NCBI GenBank assembly: GCA_030603265.1
Contig: JAUVYD010000065.1
Location: forward strand, 1 to 7,855
From: Dehalococcoidia bacterium
Lineage (GTDB): Bacteria > Chloroflexota > Dehalococcoidia > GIF9 > AB-539-J10
Reading direction: 5' to 3'
Length of the DNA: 7,855 bases
This document shows positions 1 to 5,303 of this stretch, one piece after another. A program made the translations under genes and the position numbers. The notes beneath the pieces were generated by a model that had not been told where the DNA came from, did no database searches, and worked only from the letters and a program-made list of their open reading frames with translations. How positions within the stretch are numbered: position 1 is the stretch's first letter; each line of letters starts with the position of its first letter.

Positions 1-2
1 CC

Positions 3-404
3 GGGCTCGATCATTTTTTTGCCACGAAGATACGCGCGCTCCTGCACAAGCTGACACGGTAACTACGTCTATCGCGCGTGCTGATTTCACATCACCTGGA
101 GACGGTCGCTTATGCCAGCGACCGCGTCGGCGTCATGTATCGGGGCCGCATGGTGGCGGTCATCGGCGGTGATTACTTCCGGGAGGGTGCCCGCCATCCG
201 TACAGTCGGTTCCTGCTTGGACTGGATGAGAGCCTTGGGGAGACGGTGCTGCAGGAGGGCGTGCACGAGCATGTTCATGCATCTGAGTCAGGGTGCTCCT
301 ATCTGCACTCTTGCCCCCATCAGGTACATGATTGTCAGGTGACGGCTCCGTCACTGCGCGAGGTCGCGCCGGGGCACCTGGTGGCGTGTCACGTGGTGAA
401 GTAG
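3..404 (+). pseudogene. Oligopeptide/dipeptide ABC transporter ATP-binding protein, C-terminal part, interrupted
   Basis: This is the end of an OppD/OppF/DppD-type ATPase, which powers peptide (or nickel) import at the inner face of the membrane. The window opens at the D-loop (GLDHFFATKI). VLISHHLETV holds the H-loop histidine and is followed by ASDRVGVMYRGRMV, a typical nucleotide-binding-domain ending. The last 35 residues match the oligopeptide-transporter C-terminal extension, with cysteines in CSYLHSCPHQVHDC and the GHLVACH ending. A TAA at 60-62 lies in the reading frame between LHKLTR and VLISHH. Reading 61-75 in the next frame gives NYVYR, which fits the expected spacing, so compensating indels (+1 then +2) rather than a simple stop are likely. 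Translation of the right part alone could start at the GTG at 78, but that would leave no ATP-binding core. Walker A and B would lie left of the window. It could be a pseudogene or an assembly error; the family call is firm. Confidence 0.68.
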
Positions 405-472
405 GCGTATTGCGGTTTGGTGGTGCGCAGGAGGAGGCGCGTGGTCGCGGCTGTCATGCGATGACTGGAGGG

Positions 473-619
473 CTACTTCTTCAGGACTACCCTCGCTGCG
501 AGGATGAAGAACAGCACCGAGAGCGCCAGGAAGACGTAGCTCCACGGCGCATCCAGCTTGAAGAAGAGCAACAGGAAGAATCCTGCCGGGGGCAGGGGGA
601 AGAACAGCGGCTTCGCCAT
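473..619 (-). CDS. Small two-helix membrane protein, copy 1 (48 aa)
   Basis: I do not recognise a named family. The 48-residue product has two hydrophobic segments, about residues 5-22 (LFFPLPPAGFFLLLFFKL) and 26-46, joined by a short DAPWSY turn, and ends in basic LKK. It should be an inner-membrane hairpin. It is real because a paralogue lies at 2455-2628: from LFF onward 35 of 44 residues are identical, with mostly conservative changes. The upstream DNA is also related, with TATGCTA at 693-699 (minus strand). The ATG at 617-619 has only a weak ribosome site (AGG). The better site, GGAG at 667-670, sits 6 nt before a GTG at 658-660, but that GTG is in another frame, so the start may have been damaged by an indel. 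Function unknown. Confidence 0.6.
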   Translation of the reverse strand: MAKPLFFPLPPAGFFLLLFFKLDAPWSYVFLALSVLFFILAARVVLKK

Positions 620-693
620 CCGGTGCCTGTCGACCGGGTTTGCTGTTCGTTCTTCGCCACCGTCAACTCCTTGCAGCGCGGTGTTTCCGCAGT

Positions 694-699
694 AGCATA
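694..699 (-). promoter_or_regulatory. Probable -10 element of small membrane protein gene copy 1
   Basis: The minus strand reads TATGCT followed by A. The same TATGCTA, followed by a similar TTGTGAAA/CTGCGGAAA stretch, precedes copy 2 at a comparable distance from its ribosome site. Conservation between paralogous upstream regions is the main support. No good -35 is seen. Confidence 0.35.
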
Positions 700-753
700 C
701 TGGAAATGGGTGTTGGGCAGGTCCGGGGGGGTGCATTCCGTAGTGAGAACTGC

Positions 754-1491
754 TCAGCCCAGCTTCTCTGCGGTGACGATGAAGGTGAAGTGGAAGCGGG
801 AGAGCTGGATGTTGCACACCTTGTACTCGCGGGCCAGGCGCGGCAGGGCGCGGAATGCGAGCCACAGCGCGGTGAATGGGCTCTCGGCGAGCACGAGCCT
901 GCCGGTGGGCCTGAGGACCCGCAGCATCTCGAGGAGGGCCTCTGTCTTGCCCTTTCGCGTGTTCTGGATGCCGTAGCGGGAGCCGACGGCGCCGAAGTAT
1001 CCCGCCTTGAAGGGCAGCTCGTGCGGGTCGGCATCTCTCAGGCGGACGATGTTCTCCACTCCTTCGATGCGGATGTTGTCGCTCGTCCGCTGTGACGGGA
1101 CAGGTGAGCGCTTCGTGGGCTTCCACTGGTCGGTGGCCCAGACCTCGCCCTTGCTCAAGGCCTTCCCGAAGGCGACGGCGAGCGCGCCCGTGCCGCAGTT
1201 GGCGTTGAGGGCCTTGCTGGTCCTCCCGAGACGTGATGCCTCCACCAGGAGCTGGTTCAGCCCGTTGCGGTACCAGTCTGTGGAGCCGATGAGCATGGTG
1301 ATGCCGCTCCAGCCGAAGTAGAGGAAGATGGCTATGGACACGAGGCTCAACCGGCCCCCGAGGTTGGTCAGCAGTGGAACGAGTCCGAACAGCATCGGCA
1401 GGAGAGGGAGCGAACTCCCTGATGCCTCGAAGCCGTATTTGGGCTTCTCTTCGCTGGTTTCTTCTGCTGTCCGTTTCCGTGTGAGGGCCAT
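754..1491 (-). CDS. Membrane-anchored class I SAM-dependent methyltransferase
   Basis: The 245-residue protein has a charged N-terminus and two hydrophobic helices (about residues 28-45 and 48-68), which should tether it to the membrane. A Rossmann-type methyltransferase domain follows. Motif I is seen as NCGTGALAVAFGKAL (residues 98-112), an acidic position as WATD (D121), HELPFKAGYFGAV at 158-169 and a motif III-like EMLRVLRPTGRLVLAE at 188-203. The substrate is not evident; the fold resembles the ubiquinone/menaquinone (UbiE-like) group of small-molecule methyltransferases. Motif I is unusual: the order is LNANCGTG where LDxGCGTG is the rule, so the usual D and first G are both N. The ATG at 1489-1491 has no Shine-Dalgarno; TATACT ends 8 nt before it, suggesting a leaderless message. 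The next gene upstream is hepT, 139 bp away, so a separate transcript is likely. Confidence 0.82.
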   Translation of the reverse strand: MALTRKRTAEETSEEKPKYGFEASGSSLPLLPMLFGLVPLLTNLGGRLSLVSIAIFLYFGWSGITMLIGSTDWYRNGLNQLLVEASRLGRTSKALNANCGTGALAVAFGKALSKGEVWATDQWKPTKRSPVPSQRTSDNIRIEGVENIVRLRDADPHELPFKAGYFGAVGSRYGIQNTRKGKTEALLEMLRVLRPTGRLVLAESPFTALWLAFRALPRLAREYKVCNIQLSRFHFTFIVTAEKLG

Positions 1492-1499
1492 GGAGAGAG

Positions 1500-1505
1500 A
1501 GTATA
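1500..1505 (-). promoter_or_regulatory. Candidate -10 element for a leaderless methyltransferase mRNA
   Basis: TATACT on the minus strand ends 8 nt before the ATG at 1491, which puts the expected transcription start at or within two bases of the start codon. The leader between them is pyrimidine-rich and has no ribosome site. The -35 region is poor (TCGAAC at 18 bp spacing). Confidence 0.35.
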
Positions 1506-1630
1506 GCGGAAGGGGATGGTGTCGTTCGAGGAAGCGGCCTGTCGCTGGTCAGTAGTGCGCCTTGCCGGCGGAGGACGATGTGAAGGTCAAGGTGCAGAGA
1601 CTGGCAGGAGTCGCGACCTGCAAGGAAGAC

Positions 1631-1978
1631 CTAGCCCTGGTCTCTGAGGGTTGCGTCTCGCATCGTCACTACGGCTGTGCGCAGAGGTGGCAGATCCCGC
1701 TCGACGACTCCCCAGATCCAATCCAGGCTCACGCCGAGGTAGTCGTGAACGATGAGGTTCCTGAAGCCAGCGATAGACTGCCAGGGGACGGATGGGTGAG
1801 CGGCCTTCAGCGCGGGTCGGAGTCGCTGGGTTGATTCCGCCCTCGTCTGAAGTTCGCGCAGGACCGCACTCTGGGTCGTGCGGTCGTGCATGAAGGATTC
1901 GTGGCCCTCTGCAGTGTGACTGCCTATCCAGTCCAGGCACTCCAAGATGTGCTCCAGGTAGATGCGGTCGTCCTTCAC
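1631..1978 (-). CDS. hepT: HepT-like ribonuclease toxin (DUF86 family)
   Basis: The 115-residue, mostly helical protein carries the HEPN-type catalytic motif R-x4-H-x-Y as RNLIVHDY (R73, H78, Y80). In this family the motif forms a composite RNase site at a dimer interface, and the toxin is silenced by AMPylation of the tyrosine by its MntA partner. IYLEHILECLDWI at residues 6-18 matches the usual first helix. The GTG start at 1976-1978 overlaps the mntA stop by 4 bp (GTGA), giving translational coupling and the antitoxin-first order normal for MntA-HepT. The length fits the family. The target RNA cannot be told from sequence. Confidence 0.9.
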   Translation of the reverse strand: MKDDRIYLEHILECLDWIGSHTAEGHESFMHDRTTQSAVLRELQTRAESTQRLRPALKAAHPSVPWQSIAGFRNLIVHDYLGVSLDWIWGVVERDLPPLRTAVVTMRDATLRDQG

Positions 1979-2274
1979 AGCGGCACTGCCTCTCTCAGAA
2001 TGGTCTCACGCAGAGGTTGGCGGAGGGACTGTTGTTCCACGACCTCGACGCGTCGACCCAGCAGTTCCTCCAGCTCGGCAACGAGTCCGCCGGGGAACCA
2101 GGGCGTCGTGGGCCCCGTCACTTCGATGAGCAAGTCGATATCACTCTCGGGTCGCAGCTCTCCGCGTGCGGCGGAGCCGAATACCCGCACGCCGCCAACG
2201 CCATGGCGCGAGGCGATGCGGATAATCTCTTCTCTTCTGTCTCTAACGGTGGAGGCCACCTGCGGTGTCATCAT
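1975..2274 (-). CDS. mntA: MntA-like minimal nucleotidyltransferase antitoxin
   Basis: This protein of about 99 residues has the nucleotidyltransferase signature GS-x10-D-x-D, read as GSAARGELRPESDIDLL at residues 33-49. S34, D45 and D47 would bind the metal and NTP. A later strand reads RRVEVVE, with glutamate where many relatives have a third aspartate. Members of this group AMPylate the tyrosine of the HepT RNase and so neutralise it. Three starts are stacked: GTG 2277, ATG 2274 and ATG 2271. AAGGA at 2280-2284 is 5 nt from the ATG at 2274 and 8 nt from the ATG at 2271, so one of these two is preferred. The gene is followed directly by hepT with a 4-bp overlap, and a good promoter lies upstream at 2314-2342. 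Confidence 0.88.
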   Translation of the reverse strand: MMTPQVASTVRDRREEIIRIASRHGVGGVRVFGSAARGELRPESDIDLLIEVTGPTTPWFPGGLVAELEELLGRRVEVVEQQSLRQPLRETILREAVPL

Positions 2275-2313
2275 CACGGTCCTTATTCAAGCCGACAGCA
2301 TTGGCATACTCAC

Positions 2314-2342
2314 ATTCTACGTCGGCGGATGCGCGCGGGCAA
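2314..2342 (-). promoter_or_regulatory. Promoter of the mntA-hepT operon
   Basis: The minus strand has TTGCCC (2337-2342), a 17-bp spacer and TAGAAT (2314-2319), matching the sigma-70-type consensus at 4/6 and 5/6. Transcription would start near 2307, leaving a leader of about 33 nt that contains the AAGGA ribosome site. It begins only about 20 bp from the stop of the decayed small-protein fragment at 2361. Confidence 0.55.
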
Positions 2343-2360
2343 GGTACCTGCATGGGGAGG

Positions 2361-2441
2361 TCAGGGTCTTCGTTTGAGGACCACCCGGATCGCGGGGCAG
2401 AAGAAAGCCAGGGCCAGCGCCGGGAGAACGCAGCTCCACGG
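2361..2441 (-). pseudogene. Decayed C-terminal half of a small membrane protein gene (copy 3)
   Basis: In frame on the minus strand this reads PWSCVLPALALAFFCPAIRVVLKRRP and then stops. It matches the second half of the neighbouring intact copy (PWSYIFLALSVVFFVLAIRVVMKS) at 13 of 24 positions. The first helix is missing, and new prolines (VLPAL, FFCPA) break the second one. It starts 14 bp after the stop of copy 2, so it looks like the remnant of a tandem duplication. No start codon or ribosome site is evident. Confidence 0.6.
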
Positions 2442-2454
2442 CGCGGGAAGAACT

Positions 2455-2628
2455 CTACGCGTACCGGCTCTTCATGACCACCCGAATGGCCAGCACGAAG
2501 AACACCACCGAGAGTGCCAGGAAGATGTAGCTCCAAGGCGAACCCAGCTTGAAGAACAGCAGCAGGAAAAATCCCGCCGGCGGGAGCGTGAAGAAGAGGT
2601 CGCGCGCAAGGAGTTTGCCTGAATCCAT
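2455..2628 (-). CDS. Small two-helix membrane protein, copy 2 (57 aa)
   Basis: This is the best-preserved member of the local family. The 57-residue product begins MDSGKLLARD and has two hydrophobic segments, about residues 11-28 (LFFTLPPAGFFLLLFFKL) and 32-52, separated by GSPWSY. It ends in basic RVVMKSRYA. An inner-membrane hairpin is expected. The start is well supported: GGAGGG at 2635-2640 lies 6 nt before the ATG at 2626-2628. Most differences from copy 1 are conservative (I/V, L/V, M/L), which suggests selection on a protein rather than chance. It lies between the mntA promoter region and the four-helix gene, alone on its transcript. No known family was recognised. Multicopy small membrane proteins include type I toxins and stress proteins, but nothing here proves such a role. 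Confidence 0.72.
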   Translation of the reverse strand: MDSGKLLARDLFFTLPPAGFFLLLFFKLGSPWSYIFLALSVVFFVLAIRVVMKSRYA

Positions 2629-2634
2629 TGTCAA

Positions 2635-2640
2635 CCCTCC
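2635..2640 (-). promoter_or_regulatory. Ribosome binding site of small membrane protein copy 2
   Basis: GGAGGG on the minus strand sits 6 nt before the ATG at 2628. It fixes the start of this very short gene and is a main reason to accept it as coding. Confidence 0.7.
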
Positions 2641-2660
2641 CTGAGTACTGCTTTCACAAT

Positions 2661-2666
2661 AGCATA
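2661..2666 (-). promoter_or_regulatory. Probable -10 element of small membrane protein gene copy 2
   Basis: TATGCT on the minus strand lies 32 nt before the start codon, giving a leader of about 26 nt. The same element is kept upstream of copy 1. A convincing -35 is not seen. Confidence 0.38.
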
Positions 2667-2750
2667 ACGAGTTCTGGGCGGCGTTGGTGCAGTGTGTGGA
2701 CAGGAGAATGCGGTTGGCCGGTTTGGGAAGGGTATGGTGGACCGATGCAG

Positions 2751-2771
2751 GGGCGACGGCATGCCTCGCCC
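2751..2771. repeat. REP-like hairpin repeat, unit 1
   Basis: An imperfect palindrome: GGGCG and CGCCC arms enclose an inner GGC-AT-GCC. It is followed by CGTGGGG and GGTGCATC, as is unit 3. It is non-coding, in the gap between the small-protein gene and the four-helix gene. Confidence 0.6.
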
Positions 2772-2833
2772 GTGGGGTGGTGCATCGATCAGGCTTGTGG
2801 TCGCATGGAGATTGAGCGCACGTCGTGATGTAG

Positions 2834-2855
2834 GGGCAGGCCTCTGCGCCTGCCC
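2834..2855. repeat. REP-like hairpin repeat, unit 2
   Basis: A perfect 8-bp stem (GGGCAGGC with GCCTGCCC) around a 6-nt loop, preceded by GATGTAG and followed by CGTGGG. The core differs from units 1 and 3 but is self-complementary and has the same flanks, as expected of a structurally conserved intergenic repeat. Confidence 0.6.
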
Positions 2856-2885
2856 GTGGGAGGACGGGGTGTGGTGTATCTGTAG

Positions 2886-2906
2886 GGGCGAAGGCATGCC
2901 TCGCCC
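2886..2906. repeat. REP-like hairpin repeat, unit 3
   Basis: GGGCG and CGCCC arms with an inner AGGC-AT-GCCT, preceded by TGTAG and followed by CGTGGGGCGGTGGTGCATC, nearly identical to unit 1. It lies 17 bp past the stop of the four-helix gene and may help end that transcript, but no T-tract follows. Confidence 0.6.
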
Positions 2907-2922
2907 GTGGGGCGGTGGTGCA

Positions 2923-3669
2923 TCAGCTCTTCTTCGCTGTGTTGCGCCTGCCATAGAGGCGCTCTGTGAAGCCGCCATCCCGTTCAAATGCGGCCGCCTG
3001 GGCCGCCAACTGTCGGTCAAGGAGGTAGCAGCACAGGTTCAGCAGGGACAGAGCGGCGTTGGCCTCAAGCTGTGCGGAGAGAGCGGCGTGAGACGGACCC
3101 GCACCGACCGACACGGACGGAGGGGCTGTCGTTGGTCTGTCCGTCGTCTGTGTCTGTCGGTGTCCGTCGGTGTTCTGTTCTGGTGGTCTGTCCGTGTTCT
3201 GCCCTGGCGGTTCGTCGGTGTTCCGTTTCAGGTCTTCTTCAGCCTGGGTTCTGCTCTGTTTCTCCTGCAGCGCGAGTTCTTCCCCAAGCCATCGTTGCAC
3301 CTCTTCCAGTGTGGCGCAACGCCGGACCTTGAAGCGCTGCAGCGCCTCGTGGTCCGGAGGCCACATCTGAAGCCCTCTCTGTCTCAGGAAGTCCTCGTAG
3401 TCCAGGCGCAGCTCTTCCAGGCTGGCCCGCGCCACGTTCGTCAGCTTCATCTCCATCTTCTTTGAGGTGCCGCTTGCCTGGCTGCCCTCGGCGATGTTCT
3501 GCACCCCGCTCCGCGCCGCCTGCACCATCTGATCGTGTGTACGGCTGCGCCTGTCGATGTGCCGGTCACAGAACGCTGCTGTCATGTCGTAGACCAGCTG
3601 CGCCATCTGAAAGCTCTTGAGCCTCCGGTAGCCGCCGTGCTTCGGTATCAGCGGTTCAGTGTCTGGCAT
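2923..3669 (-). CDS. Four helix bundle protein (S23-like) with suffix domain
   Basis: The 248-residue protein starts MPDTEPLIPKHGGYRRLKSF. Residues 12-100 match the S23/four-helix-bundle family, including QMVQAARSGVQNIAEGSQ and the helix NVARASLEELRLDYEDFLRQ. The C-terminal part (about 198-242), LEANAALSLLNLCCYLLDRQ followed by GGFTERLY, matches the suffix domain that accompanies one branch of this family. Relatives were first found as proteins encoded by insertions in 23S rRNA genes; the molecular role is unknown. Between the domains, residues 149-189 form a low-complexity linker rich in NTD, QT and DRP, encoded by the same repeat type found between genes nearby. The ATG at 3669 was chosen because conservation begins at LIPKHGG. 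Reading further upstream runs into the intergenic 80-bp repeat. GGAG at 3681-3684 is a rather distant ribosome site (11 nt). Confidence 0.87.
   Translation of the reverse strand: MPDTEPLIPKHGGYRRLKSFQMAQLVYDMTAAFCDRHIDRRSRTHDQMVQAARSGVQNIAEGSQASGTSKKMEMKLTNVARASLEELRLDYEDFLRQRGLQMWPPDHEALQRFKVRRCATLEEVQRWLGEELALQEKQSRTQAEEDLKRNTDEPPGQNTDRPPEQNTDGHRQTQTTDRPTTAPPSVSVGAGPSHAALSAQLEANAALSLLNLCCYLLDRQLAAQAAAFERDGGFTERLYGRRNTAKKS
3100..3228. repeat. GTCNGTGT-type low-complexity repeat inside the four-helix gene
   Basis: The plus strand is full of imperfect units such as GTCGGTGTTC, GTCTGTCCGTGTTC and GTCTGTGTCTGTCGG. They encode the NTD-rich linker on the minus strand. GTCGGTGTTCCG also occurs in both 80-bp intergenic repeats, at about 3807 and 5318. 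Confidence 0.55.
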
Positions 3670-3692
3670 GTTGTACTTCGCTCCAAGTGAAG

Positions 3693-3722
3693 ATTCTGTG
3701 CGCGGCTGATGTGTGGTGTCAA
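3693..3722 (-). promoter_or_regulatory. Promoter of the four-helix-bundle gene
   Basis: A perfect TTGACA (3717-3722, minus strand) is followed by an 18-bp spacer and CAGAAT (3693-3698), a 4/6 match to the -10 consensus. The expected start near 3686 leaves a short leader of about 16 nt. Confidence 0.5.
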
Positions 3723-3792
3723 CAGGGCGGTGCAAGACCGGGGACAGGTGGTGGGGTGAGGGGCTGAGTCGTCGCTGGGCTTCCGTCTGTGT

Positions 3793-3872
3793 CAGTCCGT
3801 GCTTGTCGGTGTTCCGGCTGGTGCCTGTCAAGCCCAGCCGGCCTCAGGCTGAAGCGCAGCGGTCACCGGCGC
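3793..3872. repeat. 80-bp direct repeat, copy A
   Basis: It matches copy B at 5304-5383 at 77 of 80 positions, in the same orientation. It contains a perfect 8-bp inverted repeat, CCGGCTGG and CCAGCCGG, around a 12-nt loop at 3815-3842. It begins with CAGTCCGTGCTTGTCGGTGT, which links it to the GTCNGTGT repeat in the neighbouring gene. Weaker similarity continues past 3872. Confidence 0.85.
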
Positions 3873-3927
3873 GCTTGCGTCCAGCGCAGCAGGCGTGTCA
3901 CCTCTTGATTGGCCGTTGCGGCGTCTC

Positions 3928-3957
3928 TGGACAAGTACGTAGGGGTGAGAATACAAT
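3928..3957 (+). promoter_or_regulatory. Promoter of the acyl-CoA dehydrogenase gene
   Basis: TGGACA (3928-3933), an 18-bp spacer and TACAAT (3952-3957) each match the sigma-70-type consensus at 5/6. Transcription would start near 3964, giving a leader of about 54 nt before the ATG at 4018. Confidence 0.55.
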
Positions 3958-4017
3958 TGCGGCACCGAGGCTGTCTCCGCCGACTGCGAGGCAGCAAAGA
4001 GGAGGACGCCGGGGACA

Positions 4018-5232
4018 ATGCAGCCGCCACGCACGCAAGAGAGACTCTCGCACGAAGTATTCCTTCCGGAGGAAGCGCACACCATTCGGACAGAGGTCCG
4101 GGAGTTCGTCCAGGCCGAGGTTGAGCCGCATGCGGCGACCATCGCTCTCCAGGATGAGAGCAAGGACACGTTTCACTGGCAGATATTCCGGCGGATGGCT
4201 GAGAAAGGTCTGTACGCCATCCCCTTCCCTGAAGGCTGGGGCCGTGGCCTGAAGTACCCTGTGCTTGATACGTGCGTCATGCTGGAGGAGCTCGGCTACG
4301 GCAGTGACAGCGTCGCTGCGGTGATAGACGTCCACTGCATCCTCGCCGGGCACGTGCTGATGTACGCGGATGACGCACTGCGGACCAGGTACCTGAAGCC
4401 GCTCATTGCGGGCGAGAAGGTGGGGAGCTTCGCGACAACCGAGCCGGATGCCAGCACAGACCTCTCCATTCGCAGCCTCAAGACGACCGCGCAGAAGGTG
4501 GACGGGGGCTGGTATGTGAACGGTCAGAAGCGCTTCATCACCAATGCCTGCGTTGCCGACTTCGTGACGTGCCTCGTGGCGGCGGATGGCAAATTGTGCG
4601 AGATGGTGATCGACCTGAAGCAAGCCGGAGTGAAGGTGGGCGAGCCGGACCGGAAGACGGGCAACCGCGGCCAACTCACCTCAGACATCTACTTTGAGAA
4701 CGCCTTCGTGCCTGAGGAGAACCTGGTCGGCGAGCCGGGCAGGGGACTCCACATCGCGCTCGGCACGCTGACCTATGGACGAATGGGTATCGCAGCGACC
4801 GGAGTCGGCATGGCGCAGCGCGCCTTCGACGAGTGCGTCGACTACATGAAGCGGAGGACCGCGTTTGGCAAGAAGCTGGCGGAATCGCAGTACTGGCAGT
4901 TCCGTCTCGCCGAGTACGCGGCGCGTATCGAGGCCGCACGCAGCCTGTATCAGAAGGCCGCCTACCGCAAGGACCTTGGAGTGGAGTTTCCCGAGCCTGA
5001 GGCCGCGATGGCCAAGTTCACCGGAACGCAGCTCGCCGTGGATATTGCGCGTGACGCCGTACAGGTATTCGGCGGGTATGGCTACATGCGGGAACTCTCG
5101 CACGATGGCTCAACCTACAAGGTGGAGGAGTTGTACCGCGACTCGAAGATAACCGAGATATACGAGGGAGCCAACGAGATACAGAAGATGCTCGTTGCCC
5201 GTGAGATATTCGGGAAGGAATTCACGGGGTAG
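4018..5232 (+). CDS. Acyl-CoA dehydrogenase family protein
   Basis: This FAD flavoenzyme of 404 residues should oxidise an acyl-CoA to the 2,3-enoyl-CoA in the cytoplasm, passing electrons to ETF. Visible family marks are the N-terminal helical domain (about 15-135), FATTEPDASTDLS at 138-150 and KRFITNA at 171-177 in the middle beta domain. RRTAFGKKL at 279-287, QVFGGYGYMREL at 349-360 and IYEGANEIQ at 381-389 follow in the C-terminal domain. E383 is the likely catalytic base, as in medium- and short-chain enzymes. Between GGYGY and YRDSKI there are 16 residues where about 9 are usual, an insertion of about seven. The ATG at 4018 follows GAGGAGG (12 nt away) and a closer GGGGA. The acyl substrate cannot be assigned: no thiolase, hydratase or CoA ligase is adjacent. 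The gene has its own promoter and lies between two direct repeats. Confidence 0.95.
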   Translation: MQPPRTQERLSHEVFLPEEAHTIRTEVREFVQAEVEPHAATIALQDESKDTFHWQIFRRMAEKGLYAIPFPEGWGRGLKYPVLDTCVMLEELGYGSDSVAAVIDVHCILAGHVLMYADDALRTRYLKPLIAGEKVGSFATTEPDASTDLSIRSLKTTAQKVDGGWYVNGQKRFITNACVADFVTCLVAADGKLCEMVIDLKQAGVKVGEPDRKTGNRGQLTSDIYFENAFVPEENLVGEPGRGLHIALGTLTYGRMGIAATGVGMAQRAFDECVDYMKRRTAFGKKLAESQYWQFRLAEYAARIEAARSLYQKAAYRKDLGVEFPEPEAAMAKFTGTQLAVDIARDAVQVFGGYGYMRELSHDGSTYKVEELYRDSKITEIYEGANEIQKMLVAREIFGKEFTG

Positions 5233-5249
5233 AGGTTCGTTTCGGGCCT

Positions 5250-5272
5250 CCGGCCGCGGTGCCGTCGGCCGG
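5250..5272. other. GC-rich stem-loop between convergent genes
   Basis: CCGGCCG and CGGCCGG form a perfect 7-bp stem around a 9-nt loop, 18 nt after the acyl-CoA dehydrogenase stop. It lacks a T-tract on either side, so it is not a standard intrinsic terminator, but it could slow or protect the ends of the two convergent transcripts. Confidence 0.45.
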
Positions 5273-5303
5273 AACTGGTCCAGCAGCACTGCCGGCCCCG
5301 CTC

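Larger units (their letters stand above)
3670..4017. other. Gene-free divergent intergenic region
   Basis: These 348 bp separate the minus-strand four-helix gene from the plus-strand acyl-CoA dehydrogenase. They hold one promoter in each direction (3693-3722 minus, 3928-3957 plus), a short GTC/GTGT-rich tract at about 3781-3815 and copy A of the 80-bp repeat. No other coding signal is seen. Confidence 0.6.

Noticed and set aside
453..465. Short palindrome GTCAT-GCG-ATGAC between convergent genes
   Set aside because: The arms are only 5 bp and there is no T-tract; it is too weak to call a terminator.
606..640. GACAGGCACC shared between the copy 1 leader and the 80-bp repeats
   Set aside because: The match is only about 10 bp with unrelated flanks and is likely chance in GC-rich DNA.
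2751..2906. Possible CRISPR array from three spaced repeats
   Set aside because: The units are unequal, self-complementary over most of their length and irregularly spaced, and no cas gene is present; REP-like repeats fit better.
3670..3831. N-terminal extension of the four-helix protein up to 3831
   Set aside because: The extension would translate the 80-bp intergenic repeat (GTSRNTDKHGL), has no ribosome site, and family conservation begins at LIPKHGGYR just after the ATG at 3669.
3898..4674. Long open frame on the minus strand opposite the acyl-CoA dehydrogenase
   Set aside because: It is the antisense of a clearly conserved coding sequence, has no family features, and is the kind of shadow common in GC-rich genes.
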